Shown here one piece after another: positions 9,256 to 18,130 of a stretch of 64,000 bases of DNA; position 1 is the first letter of the stretch, and the number at the start of each line of letters is the position of its first letter. Both the position numbers and the translations under genes were made by a program. This DNA is from UBA12202 sp002691725. Its GTDB lineage: Bacteria > Pseudomonadota > Alphaproteobacteria > Puniceispirillales > UBA1172. Location of the stretch: NCBI GenBank assembly GCA_965660675.1, contig CBFIAU010000004.1:124001-188000 (forward strand). Direction: 5' to 3'. Under the pieces are notes generated by a model that did not search any database, was not told where the DNA came from, and saw nothing but the letters and a program-made list of their open reading frames with translations.

Positions 9256-9762
9256 TTATTTGGCTAGATCGCCAGTAATGCGGCCAGGGATAATTTGTGC
9301 CAATTCATCAAAACTTAAACCAACCACAAGATGCGTATGACCAGCAGATGCCCAGACACGATCAAAGCGTCCTAACGCGCTATCTATCAAAATGGTGATG
9401 TCCTCGTTAAGCCCTATGGGTGACACCGCGCCGATAGAATATCCAGTCACCTCTTTGACATAATTAGCATCCGGCCGTTTTGGCTTGCCGTCAATAGCGG
9501 CAAGATCAGATAGCGCTTCAACAATACATTGGCGATCACCGCTGACTAAAGCCGCAATCGTCCAGATTTTACCTGTCGCGATCTCATCAATCGTAAAGAT
9601 CAGGGTTTTGACGATTGCGCCGACTTCAACGCCGATAGCAGCAGCAGCTTCCATGGCACTGCGTGACGTCTCAGTAAGCTGAAGCAAGCGGTCTTCTAAC
9701 CCTGCTTCAGCTATACACGCGCGGACATGTCTGGTCGCTTTGGTATTAACGTCATCCATCAT
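9256..9762 (-). CDS. YbaK/EbsC family aminoacyl-tRNA deacylase
   Basis: A 168-residue protein of the YbaK/ProX editing family, which hydrolyses mischarged tRNAs such as Cys-tRNA(Pro). The family fold is indicated by AAAIGVEVGAIVKTLIF near residue 40, ALVSGDRQCI, and the VTGYSIGAVSPIGL glycine-rich loop near residue 106. No tRNA synthetase is attached, so it would act in trans. It lies 17-26 bases downstream of the ureohydrolase gene on the same strand and may be its last cistron; a 13-base tandem duplication separates the two. Confidence 0.85.
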   Translation of the reverse strand: MMDDVNTKATRHVRACIAEAGLEDRLLQLTETSRSAMEAAAAIGVEVGAIVKTLIFTIDEIATGKIWTIAALVSGDRQCIVEALSDLAAIDGKPKRPDANYVKEVTGYSIGAVSPIGLNEDITILIDSALGRFDRVWASAGHTHLVVGLSFDELAQIIPGRITGDLAK

Positions 9763-9766
9763 TGAT

Positions 9767-9791
9767 CGCCTGAATTAGCCGCCTGAATTAG
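9767..9791. repeat. Tandem duplication, 13 bp x1.9
   Basis: CGCCTGAATTAGC followed at once by CGCCTGAATTAG, spanning the stop codon of the ureohydrolase gene and the leader of the ybaK-like gene. Confidence 0.75.
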
Positions 9792-10759
9792 TTACGTTGA
9801 TCCACCGCCACTGCAAGCATACATAATATCTCAAACATCATTGAAACGCCTACCCAAGCGGTATTGCCGCTTTCATCAAATGGCGGTGATACCTCAACCA
9901 AATCTGCCCCGATCAAGTTAAGGCCTTTCAGTTGACGAACAAGCAGCTGCGCTTCTCTGGTTGTAAATCCGCCAATCTCAGGAGTCCCTGTTCCAGGGGC
10001 AAAGGCGGGATCAATGCAGTCAATATCAAAGCTGACATAGGTTGGCTGATCACCAACAATGGATCGTGCCTGCTTCATCACATCAGCAATAGTTTGATCA
10101 GCAAACTCATCCATAGTGATGATGGTAACGCCATTAGCACGCCCCCATTCGATGTCCTCGCCGTCATACATCGTGCCGCGAATACCAATTTGAACAACCC
10201 GTTTCGGGTCAAGCAAGCCTTCTTCTATCGCGCGTCTGAACGGCGTTCCATGCGTATATTTGAAGCCATCAAAATAGCTGTCAAACAAATCGGTATGGGC
10301 ATCAAAATGGATCATGCCAACAGGCGCATCACTGGCGATACCGCGAAGCACTGGCAAGGATACCAAATGATCACCACCTGCCGTCATTGGCGTGATACCG
10401 CGTGATTTAACGTCTTTATAAAACGCCGTCACCCGTTCCATCGTATCGTTCAGATCAGCCGGATTAATCGGACAGTCACCCATATCCGCGCAATTCACCA
10501 TTTTGAAAGGTGAGATATGTGAGACCGGATGCGTTGCTCTGATCATGGTAGACAGATCACGCAACTGCCGAGGGCCATGCCGCGCACCCGGACGATTAGT
10601 CGTGCCGCCATCCCATGGCACACCAACAATACCAATATCAACATCACCAATGCGGTCGTGACTATCCTCAACAACAGGCAGGCGCATGAAACTAGGCACA
10701 CCAGCAAATCGCGGCAAAACAGCGCCTGATACAGGCTCAAAAAAAGGATCGTTTTTCAT
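9788..10759 (-). CDS. speB: Agmatinase-family ureohydrolase
   Basis: Binuclear manganese hydrolase that removes urea from agmatine or another guanidino compound. The metal-ligand motifs are all present: GGDH, FDAHTD and SFDIDCIDPAFAPG, plus the GTPEIGG substrate loop. The N-terminal GVPWDGGTTNRPGARHGP segment is shared by agmatinases and guanidinobutyrases, so the exact substrate cannot be fixed. The second of two adjacent ATGs (10759) has the better spacing from GAGGG. It follows a betaine-aldehyde-type dehydrogenase by 9 bases, and an acetylpolyamine-type deacetylase lies just beyond, pointing to guanidino or polyamine catabolism. Confidence 0.88.
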   Translation of the reverse strand: MKNDPFFEPVSGAVLPRFAGVPSFMRLPVVEDSHDRIGDVDIGIVGVPWDGGTTNRPGARHGPRQLRDLSTMIRATHPVSHISPFKMVNCADMGDCPINPADLNDTMERVTAFYKDVKSRGITPMTAGGDHLVSLPVLRGIASDAPVGMIHFDAHTDLFDSYFDGFKYTHGTPFRRAIEEGLLDPKRVVQIGIRGTMYDGEDIEWGRANGVTIITMDEFADQTIADVMKQARSIVGDQPTYVSFDIDCIDPAFAPGTGTPEIGGFTTREAQLLVRQLKGLNLIGADLVEVSPPFDESGNTAWVGVSMMFEILCMLAVAVDQRN

Positions 10760-10768
10760 CATTTCCCT

Positions 10769-12208
10769 CTATTCATCCAATGCTATATAAGTTGCTTTGA
10801 CATCGCTATAACCTTCCAGAGCAAATAGCGATGATTCTCGACCAAAACCAGACCCTTTGACACCACCAAATGGCAGATCAGGCGGGATCAGGTTATAAGT
10901 ATTCACCCAGACATTTCCTGCATCAAGGCGGTCAGCCATGCGATGCGCGCGTGCCAGATCGCGTGTTACCAATCCAGCCCCCAATCCATAAGGCGTAGCA
11001 TTGGCACGGCTTATCACCTCATCTTCGTCATCAAAGACCAGGACGCTCATCACCGGGCCAAAAATCTCATCCCTGACGACGGTCATATCATCCTGACATT
11101 CTGTCAATATTGTTGGCTCAACAAAATAGCCATTTTCAAAGCCTTGCGGCCGAACTCTTTGCCCGCCAACAGCACATTTAGCGCCTTCCTCAAGGCCTTT
11201 GGCAATCATGCCCATGACTTTGCCCAAATGATCCTCAGAAATCAGCGCCCCAATATCAACATCATCAGCCATGGGATCACCGACTTTAAGCGCGGCGGTT
11301 TTTTTAACCATTCGCGCGATTAACTCCTTAGCGATTGAACGGTGAACAAAAACTCTGGTCGCGTTGGAGCAGACCTCGCCAGCCGTATAAAAATTAGCCG
11401 CCATCGCCAATTCAACCGCCTTATCAAGATCAGCATCGGCGCAGATAATCAATGGCGCTTTGCCGCCCAGCTCAAGCGTCACCCGCTTTAAGGTATCGGC
11501 TGATTGCTTCATAATAATGCGGCCAGTATCAACGCCGCCAGTCAAAGACACTTTTGCAATGCCGGGATGCGCGCAAATCGCCTGCCCCATCCGATAGTCA
11601 CCATGAATAATATTCATCAAGCCTTTCGGCAGCCCTGCATCTTCCATGATGGCGGCAATACGCATTGATACAAGCGGTGTCATTTCAGACGGCTTGAGAA
11701 TGAAAGCATTGCCCATCGCCAGCGCTGGCGCCGATTTCCAGAGCGCAATCTGCGCCGGATAATTCCATGCCCCAATGCCTGCACATACCCCCAGCGGAAC
11801 CCGCCGCGAATAGCCGATAGCCCCCGGCCATTGGTGCTGAACGCCTGTATAGGTCATGATCGCCGCACCAAAATATTCAAGCGCATCAGGCCCTGATGGA
11901 ACATCACCGCTCGCCGCTTCAGCATAGACTTTACCAACATCCTGGACTTCTAGTCGGGACAGCTCATCATTGGCATCACGCAAGGCATGCGCCGCCCTGA
12001 TCATGATCTGGCCACGCTCCTGAATGGATTGCGCTGCCCATAGTTTCTGGGCTTCACTCGCCTTGGCAACCGCTTCATCAAGCATCTCAGTTGAGGCACA
12101 TGATACTTTAGCAATAACCTCACCTGTGGCTGGATAATGCTTATCAATATAGCTTCCATTGCCATCGACCAATGATCCGGCAATATGATTTTTGATAATA
12201 TTCGTCAT
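10769..12208 (-). CDS. betB: Betaine-aldehyde-type dehydrogenase
   Basis: NAD(P)-dependent aldehyde dehydrogenase of about 480 residues. The VTLELGGKAPLI segment carries the general-base Glu and GEVCSNATRV the catalytic Cys; the C-terminus has the usual PFGGVKGSGFGRE. Among family members the wording is closest to BetB (betaine aldehyde to glycine betaine), but no choline dehydrogenase or BetI is adjacent, and pairing with a ureohydrolase makes 4-guanidino- or aminobutyraldehyde a reasonable alternative substrate. The ATG at 12208 is preceded by GAGGATC; an upstream in-frame start at 12232 looks spurious. Confidence 0.85.
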   Translation of the reverse strand: MTNIIKNHIAGSLVDGNGSYIDKHYPATGEVIAKVSCASTEMLDEAVAKASEAQKLWAAQSIQERGQIMIRAAHALRDANDELSRLEVQDVGKVYAEAASGDVPSGPDALEYFGAAIMTYTGVQHQWPGAIGYSRRVPLGVCAGIGAWNYPAQIALWKSAPALAMGNAFILKPSEMTPLVSMRIAAIMEDAGLPKGLMNIIHGDYRMGQAICAHPGIAKVSLTGGVDTGRIIMKQSADTLKRVTLELGGKAPLIICADADLDKAVELAMAANFYTAGEVCSNATRVFVHRSIAKELIARMVKKTAALKVGDPMADDVDIGALISEDHLGKVMGMIAKGLEEGAKCAVGGQRVRPQGFENGYFVEPTILTECQDDMTVVRDEIFGPVMSVLVFDDEDEVISRANATPYGLGAGLVTRDLARAHRMADRLDAGNVWVNTYNLIPPDLPFGGVKGSGFGRESSLFALEGYSDVKATYIALDE

Positions 12209-12270
12209 TGTTACTTGATCCTCTAAATGCATTCACGATACCATAAGTTTCTATATAAGAAAGGCATAAG

Positions 12271-13197
12271 ATGACAAATCTATCAATCCTCCGCCACCAT
12301 TGTTTTGCTGATCATATCGTCCCTCTCGGTCACCCGGAACGTCCTGATCGTATCAAGGTGATCAATGCCATGCTTGATGATGATTTTGCCGATATTCCGC
12401 AATCAGAATGCCCGTTAGCAGAAACTGAGCATTTGCGGCTAGTCCATAGCGCTGCATATATTGATGCAATTGTGGCGGCCGCACCAAGCGACGGCATGAT
12501 CAGTTTGGATGGCGACACGCATATGTCAGAAGGCTCTCTTAATGCCGCATTGGCAGGGGCTGGCGGGGCAGTCGAAGCCACACAGCAGGTACTGACTGGC
12601 GGTAACGATATTGAGCGCGTCTTTGTTGCCTCACGCCCACCGGGGCATCACGCTGAACCTGAACAGGCCATGGGGTTTTGTTTGTTCTCAAACGCTGCGA
12701 TTGCCGCTAAATATGCCATTGATACGCATGGGCTTGATCGGGTCGCGGTGGTTGATTTTGATGTCCATCATGGCAACGGCACGCAAGCCGCGTTCTGGTC
12801 TGACAGCCATTGCGTCTTTGCCTCAAGCCACCAGATGCCGCTATACCCCGGAACTGGCGCGAAAAGTGAGACTGGCGTTGGCAATATTTTTAATGCCCCT
12901 ATCGACCCCGGCACCGATGGCGCGGCTATCACGCAAATCTGGCGTGATCATTTATTGCCGCAAGTGGCGGCTATGGCGCCTCAATTAATCATTATCTCGG
13001 CAGGCTTTGATGCGCATGAAAATGACCCACTTGGCGGCTTGCGGATGCAGGATGTCGATTTTGGCAATATCACCACCATGATCAGAGACCTTGCCGATCA
13101 ACATGCTGACGGGCGTATCGTTTCTATCCTCGAAGGCGGTTATGATCTGGATGGATTACGGACATCGGCGGCCGCGCATCTAAACGCTCTGCGCTAG
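12271..13197 (+). CDS. Histone deacetylase / acetylpolyamine amidohydrolase family protein
   Basis: Zinc-dependent deacetylase fold, 308 residues. The active site is complete: RPPGHHAEP (His pair), VVDFDVHHGNGTQ (zinc Asp and His), SAGFDAHENDP (zinc Asp) and the LEGGYD tyrosine motif. Bacterial members deacetylate acetylpolyamines and other acetyl-amides. It is divergent from the betB-ureohydrolase pair with only 62 bases between start codons, so the two units probably share control, which favours a polyamine-type substrate. AAAGG precedes the ATG. Confidence 0.9.
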   Translation: MTNLSILRHHCFADHIVPLGHPERPDRIKVINAMLDDDFADIPQSECPLAETEHLRLVHSAAYIDAIVAAAPSDGMISLDGDTHMSEGSLNAALAGAGGAVEATQQVLTGGNDIERVFVASRPPGHHAEPEQAMGFCLFSNAAIAAKYAIDTHGLDRVAVVDFDVHHGNGTQAAFWSDSHCVFASSHQMPLYPGTGAKSETGVGNIFNAPIDPGTDGAAITQIWRDHLLPQVAAMAPQLIIISAGFDAHENDPLGGLRMQDVDFGNITTMIRDLADQHADGRIVSILEGGYDLDGLRTSAAAHLNALR

Positions 13198-13304
13198 AGC
13201 AATGCCAGCATTATTACAATCCTTTTAGCGTTCAAGCGCGAGCCTCACGCCTAGCGCGATAAGTAGTCAAACATGAGAGGGTATCCTTCGTTATGCCCCC
13301 AAAC

Positions 13305-14177
13305 TCACCGCTTCATGGTTAGGCTGATGGCGATAGCGGCAATAATTAGCCCGATTATGCCAGCCATGGTTAGGGTTTCCGCGAATAACAGCCAAGCCAT
13401 TACCATGGTAACAGGCGGCGATAAATAAATCAGGCTTGCCACCTTGGCCGCAGGAATACGCCGCAGAAGCAAAAACATCAACCCATATGCCGCCACAGAA
13501 ACAATGACCGCAAGCCAGATAATCGCAAAAATTAATTCCCCATTCCATGTCGCTTGAAAGCCTTCAAAGCCGAAAGCCATCGGCATCAAAATGATCAGCG
13601 AGGCAACACTATGCCAAAAAGTCACAAGCATAAGCGACGCTTGATTATCGCCTTGATTAGTGGCTTTACGGTCGATCAGCGAGGCAATGCTAATGGCAAT
13701 AACTGAAATAAATGGCAGAAGATAAGCGATAGGCGCGCCGCCAAGCGCAATGCCATCACCAATGACAATCCCAACCGCCAGCAATCCAAGGGCAAGCCCG
13801 CCCCATTCACGCGGTGAGACAGCCTCCCCTGTCATGCGCGCAGACAGCGCCCCCGTTAAGATCGGTTGAAGCGCCGTGATAAATGCCGTCAGCCCAGCCG
13901 ACAGCCCAAGATTAATCGCCCCCAAGACAGCCGACAACCAGACCGCATGCGCCATTCCGCCAACAATGAGATGCCTGATGAGGACGCGCGGCGGGATCGC
14001 CTGCCATTTTCGCAGCACCGAAACCAACACAGCCAACAGCAAGACGACAAGCAGATATCGCCAAAATAAGATGGTAAATGGCCCTGCATAGGCAAGCCCA
14101 TATTTTGCGCCAACAAATCCTGAACTCCAAACAACAACAAAAAGACCACTAAGGATTATGTTTGATTTCAACCCCAT
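13305..14177 (-). CDS. EamA/DMT family transporter
   Basis: A 290-residue inner-membrane protein with about ten hydrophobic helices arranged as two EamA repeats; the first starts with SGLFVVVWSSGFVGAKYGL and contains PFTILFWRYLLV, as usual in this family, and the second ends with AETLTMAGIIGLIIAAIAI. Members export small metabolites and amino acids; the substrate is not readable from sequence. It is convergent with the deacetylase gene. Confidence 0.88.
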   Translation of the reverse strand: MGLKSNIILSGLFVVVWSSGFVGAKYGLAYAGPFTILFWRYLLVVLLLAVLVSVLRKWQAIPPRVLIRHLIVGGMAHAVWLSAVLGAINLGLSAGLTAFITALQPILTGALSARMTGEAVSPREWGGLALGLLAVGIVIGDGIALGGAPIAYLLPFISVIAISIASLIDRKATNQGDNQASLMLVTFWHSVASLIILMPMAFGFEGFQATWNGELIFAIIWLAVIVSVAAYGLMFLLLRRIPAAKVASLIYLSPPVTMVMAWLLFAETLTMAGIIGLIIAAIAISLTMKR

Positions 14178-14343
14178 AACAGCCGCGCTGCGCGATGGGT
14201 TTGAATGATGCCATTGCTTGCGGCATCAATTTCATGGGTTTTGATTGTCTTATCCGCCTTTTTAGTTAGCTTATAGCCAACCATACGCCGCTTATCCACT
14301 CAACCCAAGCCTTTTTAATGTATCTTCCGATACTAAGTGCCAC

Positions 14344-14379
14344 GTCTGATCCCAAGTCTGATCCCAAGTCTGATCTGAA
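14344..14379. repeat. Tandem repeat, 12 bp x3
   Basis: Three adjacent units (GTCTGATCCCAA twice, then GTCTGATCTGAA) lie in the 221-base gap between the EamA gene and the end of the CoA-transferase gene. I see no gene or convincing RNA in that gap. Confidence 0.85.
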
Positions 14380-14398
14380 GCCAGGGGCAGATCATGAC

Positions 14399-15580
14399 TC
14401 AATCATCAGCAAGCCAGTCAGCCATGACAGCATCATTATGCTCCCCACATTGGGGCGGCGCGTGGCGATAGCTCACCGGCGTTTCAGACATTTTGATAGG
14501 ATTACCGATTAACCGAACTTCCCCCTCACCAGCCAGATCATAAGGCATATGAACGACCATATCCCGCGCCTTCACCTGATCAGATGAAAATACCTCATCA
14601 AGGCTATGCACAGGGCCGCCGGGAACGCCAGCCGCCTCCATTGCCGCCAGCAATTCGGCTTTCTGCCTTTGGCCAATGGCTTCACTCAAGATCGGGATTA
14701 GTATCTGCCGATGCTCTACCCTCGCAGGGTTGGTTGTGAAACGCGCATCTTCGGATAATTCTCCCAGACCAAGAATATCGGCAAAACGGGCAAATTGCTG
14801 ATCATTACCAATCGAGGCAATGATATGCCCATCAGCAACGGCAAAGACTTGATACGGCACAATATTAGGATGCGCGTTGCCATAACGCGCTGGCACCTGA
14901 CCATTGAGCAGATAATTCGCCCCTTGATTGACCAGCCATGACACTTGGCTATCAACCAAGGCTATATCAATATACTGCCCCCTACCGCTGCTGTGACGGT
15001 GATGAAGTGCCGCCAAAATGCCGGTGATGGCATGCATCCCGCACATCACATCAACAATCGCTACCCCGACCTTATAGGGCTCACCTTCAGGGGGGCCAGT
15101 CAGCGACATAATGCCAGCATAGCCTTGCACCATCGCATCATATCCAGCGCGGCCAGCATTAGGGCCTGTCTGACCAAAGCCCGTGATAGAACAGTAAATC
15201 AAGCGCGGATTAATCGCGCGCAGAGTATCATAATCAAGGCCATATTTTTTCAGACCGCCGACTTTGAAGTTTTCAATAACAATATCGGCTTTAGCGGCTA
15301 ATTGCCTCACCAGATCAGCGCCTTCAGTAGTCGTGATATCAACCGCCATGGAACGCTTATTGCGATTTGCGGACAGGTAATAGCCGCTTTCAGATGTGTT
15401 ATCGCCTTGCTTATCCTTGACATAGGGCGGCCCCCATGCGCGCGTATCATCACCCTTGCCCGGGCGTTCAATTTTCACCACATCAGCGCCCAGATCACCT
15501 AGCATCTGCGTACAGCTAGGGCCTGCCAGGATGCGCGTCAGATCAAGAACTTTAATGCCAGATAATGCGCCTGTCGTCAT
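14399..15580 (-). CDS. CaiB/BaiF (class III) CoA-transferase
   Basis: Transfers CoA between carboxylic acids without a ping-pong enzyme-CoA donor. Visible family landmarks are VLDLTRILAGPSCTQMLGDLGADVVKIE at the N-terminus, SANRNKRS, the catalytic Asp in YDAMVQGYAG and VDVMCGMHA. The 393-residue length is usual. The start is supported by GAGGATATT. No substrate-specific neighbours are present, so the acids used (formate, oxalate, succinate and carnitine are all known in the family) cannot be assigned. Confidence 0.92.
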   Translation of the reverse strand: MTTGALSGIKVLDLTRILAGPSCTQMLGDLGADVVKIERPGKGDDTRAWGPPYVKDKQGDNTSESGYYLSANRNKRSMAVDITTTEGADLVRQLAAKADIVIENFKVGGLKKYGLDYDTLRAINPRLIYCSITGFGQTGPNAGRAGYDAMVQGYAGIMSLTGPPEGEPYKVGVAIVDVMCGMHAITGILAALHHRHSSGRGQYIDIALVDSQVSWLVNQGANYLLNGQVPARYGNAHPNIVPYQVFAVADGHIIASIGNDQQFARFADILGLGELSEDARFTTNPARVEHRQILIPILSEAIGQRQKAELLAAMEAAGVPGGPVHSLDEVFSSDQVKARDMVVHMPYDLAGEGEVRLIGNPIKMSETPVSYRHAPPQCGEHNDAVMADWLADD

Positions 15581-15708
15581 AATAATATCCTCATCTAAAC
15601 CAATATTTGACTATGACCAGCCTGCCGGGAAATCGCAAGTCATAGCCGTTATAATGCTGGCAAAATATCATATCTTGTCAGAGCAGCATTTTGATATAGA
15701 TTAAAATT

Positions 15709-16317
15709 ATGATGAAAACAGAACCCTGCAAAATGAAAAAATTACTGCGTGCGCTTAGTCTAGCCATTGCTGTCTTTATCAGCGTGGCGATGAGCCCATT
15801 TTCCGCATACTCGGCATCAGTATCGAGCCAAAATGATACAACGCTTCAGCAATTATTCGATGAGCTAGAGACCGCAAATGATATTACCAGCGCTAATAAT
15901 ACGGCCCTCAAGATTTGGAATCGCTGGATGTCAACAAGCGGCGATGATGCGACAGATGAGTTGATGGAGCGTGGCGTTTATTTTATGCAAACTGGCAATT
16001 TGCCGCTAGCTGAAGATGTGTTTAGCAACATTATTTCATCACATGGCAACTATGCGGAGGCATGGAATAAACGCGCGACTGTCAGATTTATGCGCGGAAA
16101 CTGGTCAGGATCAGAAGCTGATATTGCCGAAGTGCTGGCATTAGAGCCAAAGCATTTTGGGGCGATGTCAGGGCTGGCCATGATACGTCTGCACCAGGGA
16201 GATTATTCGACCGCGCTTAGCATCTATGAAAAAGTGCTGGAAATTCATCCCTTTAGCCCAGATGCCATTACCTATATTCCAAAATTGAAAGACATGCTGA
16301 AAGGCACAGCGCTTTAA
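15709..16317 (+). CDS. Exported tetratricopeptide-repeat protein
   Basis: A 202-residue protein with an N-terminal signal sequence (KKLLRALSLAIAVFISVAMS, probable cleavage after AYSA) and a mature part with two or three TPR units: AWNKRATVRFMRGNWSGSEADI and AMSGLAMIRLHQGDYSTALSIYEKVLEI are clear. It probably acts in the periplasm in protein-protein contacts. The start could be 15709, 15712 or 15733; the signal is most compact from 15733. It is divergent from the CoA-transferase gene and convergent with pyrE. Confidence 0.82.
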   Translation: MMKTEPCKMKKLLRALSLAIAVFISVAMSPFSAYSASVSSQNDTTLQQLFDELETANDITSANNTALKIWNRWMSTSGDDATDELMERGVYFMQTGNLPLAEDVFSNIISSHGNYAEAWNKRATVRFMRGNWSGSEADIAEVLALEPKHFGAMSGLAMIRLHQGDYSTALSIYEKVLEIHPFSPDAITYIPKLKDMLKGTAL

Positions 16318-16326
16318 TATTAAGAG

Positions 16327-17010
16327 CTATTGCTTGCCGCCATGCTGTTCTGACCACGTTGCAGGATCATTGAGAAATGCCTCAATCGTCTTAATCTGTT
16401 TTGATGAAAGCATGCCTTTTTCTGCCGCAACATCCAGAACATCTCGCCATGTCGTGAGATAATGAAGGGTGATCCCTGCATCAGCCAGGATTTGCCGCGC
16501 CGCCGGAAAAATATCATAAAAGAAAATCACAAAACAATGCTCAACCTTAGCATCAGCCTCACGCAAGGCATCAACAAAACTGATCTTGCTGCCGCCATCA
16601 GTCGCAAGGTCTTCGACCAATAACACCCTATCACCTTTATTCAGATGGCCTTCAATGCGAGCATCACGGCCAAAACCCTTGGGCTTTTTCCGCACATATT
16701 GCATGGGCAGGCCTAGCCGTTCAGCAAACCACGCAGCAAACGGAATACCTGCTGTTTCCCCGCCAGCAATAGCGTCAAACGCCTCAAACCCAGCATCACG
16801 CATAACCGTAGCACAGCCAAAATCCATTAAAGCCGACCGTATCCGAGGAAATGAGATGAGCTTTCGGCAATCAATATAGACAGGGCTTTTAGCGCCAGAG
16901 GTTAGGGTAAATGGCTCATCCGGGCGCAAATGAACAGCTTCTATTTCCAGCAACATACTCGCCGCTTGCTTTGCAATAAATGATTTTTTGGGGAAACTAT
17001 TACTAAACAT
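16327..17010 (-). CDS. pyrE: Orotate phosphoribosyltransferase
   Basis: Joins orotate to PRPP to make orotidine monophosphate in pyrimidine synthesis. The PRPP-binding signature VLLVEDLATDGGSK is clear, preceded by the YVRKKPKGFGRDARIEG flexible loop and FTLTSGAKSPVYIDCRK near the N-terminus. 227 residues, with GAGGAATAA upstream of the ATG. Last gene of a minus-strand run xsc, pyrC, pyrE, 52 bases after pyrC. Confidence 0.96.
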   Translation of the reverse strand: MFSNSFPKKSFIAKQAASMLLEIEAVHLRPDEPFTLTSGAKSPVYIDCRKLISFPRIRSALMDFGCATVMRDAGFEAFDAIAGGETAGIPFAAWFAERLGLPMQYVRKKPKGFGRDARIEGHLNKGDRVLLVEDLATDGGSKISFVDALREADAKVEHCFVIFFYDIFPAARQILADAGITLHYLTTWRDVLDVAAEKGMLSSKQIKTIEAFLNDPATWSEQHGGKQ

Positions 17011-17062
17011 TGTGGTTATTCCTCATCTGAGTCACCGATGACTACATTATTATCTATACCGT

Positions 17063-18130
17063 CTATTCTGTATCAGGGGCAACAGACCAATAGATCGATC
17101 GCATCGGATCAAAAACAGTTACTGCCTCGCCGCCAGCATTTATCGGCGGCAGGATTCCAACCGGCGCATCATGGCGGATCAGGGTTAGGGTTGACTGATT
17201 AATCGGCAGATTATAAAAGCCTGCACCGTTTATGCTAACAAACGGCTCAAGCCTATCAAGGCTATTGGCGTCATCAAAGACCTGCGCCAGGCATCCCATG
17301 GCAACTGGTGCTGTGTATATTCCTGCACATCCACATGGGCTGAGCTTGCCGCTATCAGGATGCGGTGCGCTGTCCGTCCCCATAAAATATCTGCTATCAC
17401 CCGATAGGGCGGCCGCAATCAAGGCATCACGATGAGTATTGCGTTTCGCCACTGGCAAACAGTAGTAATGCGGTCTAATGCCGCCAGCCAGAATATGATT
17501 ACGGGTGATCATTAAATGATGAACGGTAATCGTTGCGCCTAAAGTCAGCTCTCCTGATGACTGATCTCCTGATGCGCGAACATAGTCAACAGCATCTGAC
17601 GTTGTGATATGTTCCATGATAATCCGCAATTGTGGCAGCCGCCGCCGCAAAGGGTCTAACACATTATCAATGAACTGCTTTTCACGATCAAAGATATCAA
17701 CATCAGCATCAGTTACCTCACCATGAATGGCGAGCGGTAATCCAGCCTCTGCCATGGCTTCTAATTGCGGCATCACCTTATTGATATCACGAACACCAGA
17801 TGCCGAATTGGTTGTCGCCCCCGCCGGATATAGCTTGACAGCCAAGATCATGGCATCGGCAGCAGCAGCTTTAATTGTCTCAATTTGGGTATCTTCGGTT
17901 AAGTAAAGCGTCATAAAGGGCACAAAATCCATGCCCTTGGTAGCCGCCAAAATACGCTGACGATAGGCGGCGGCAGCGGCACTATCAGTCACTGGCGGCA
18001 CCAGATTAGGCATGATCATAGCTCGCCCAAAATGCCTTGCCGTATCAGGCGCAACAGCGGCCAACATAGCACCATCTCGCAGATGAAGGTGCCAGTCATC
18101 TGGCCGCCGTATAACAAGTGTTGTCGTCAT
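17063..18130 (-). CDS. pyrC: Dihydroorotase (class II, PyrC)
   Basis: Zinc hydrolase closing carbamoyl-aspartate to dihydroorotate. DDWHLHLRDG at residue 11 is the metal-binding HxH motif; the carboxylated lysine segment (AVKLYPAGATTN), IHGEV, EHITT and GTDSAPH all follow. Length (355) is near E. coli PyrC (348). The small excess is partly explained by an in-frame 15-base duplication at 17550-17579, which encodes a repeated SGDQS/SGELT-like pentapeptide. Its start overlaps the stop of xsc by four bases. Confidence 0.96.
   Translation of the reverse strand: MTTTLVIRRPDDWHLHLRDGAMLAAVAPDTARHFGRAMIMPNLVPPVTDSAAAAAYRQRILAATKGMDFVPFMTLYLTEDTQIETIKAAAADAMILAVKLYPAGATTNSASGVRDINKVMPQLEAMAEAGLPLAIHGEVTDADVDIFDREKQFIDNVLDPLRRRLPQLRIIMEHITTSDAVDYVRASGDQSSGELTLGATITVHHLMITRNHILAGGIRPHYYCLPVAKRNTHRDALIAAALSGDSRYFMGTDSAPHPDSGKLSPCGCAGIYTAPVAMGCLAQVFDDANSLDRLEPFVSINGAGFYNLPINQSTLTLIRHDAPVGILPPINAGGEAVTVFDPMRSIYWSVAPDTE
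17550..17579. repeat. In-frame tandem duplication inside pyrC, 15 bp x2
   Basis: TCTCCTGATGACTGA followed directly by TCTCCTGATGCGCGA. The length is a multiple of three, so PyrC stays in frame, giving a local five-residue repeat in a probable surface loop. Confidence 0.8.

Noticed and set aside
9932..10405. 157-codon plus-strand open frame
   Set aside because: Antisense to the ureohydrolase gene, which has all metal-site motifs; no family resemblance in the plus-strand reading.
13191..13257. Terminator between the deacetylase and EamA genes
   Set aside because: The inverted GCGCTAG / CTAGCGC heptamers are over 50 bases apart with no T-run after them, too weak for a terminator call.
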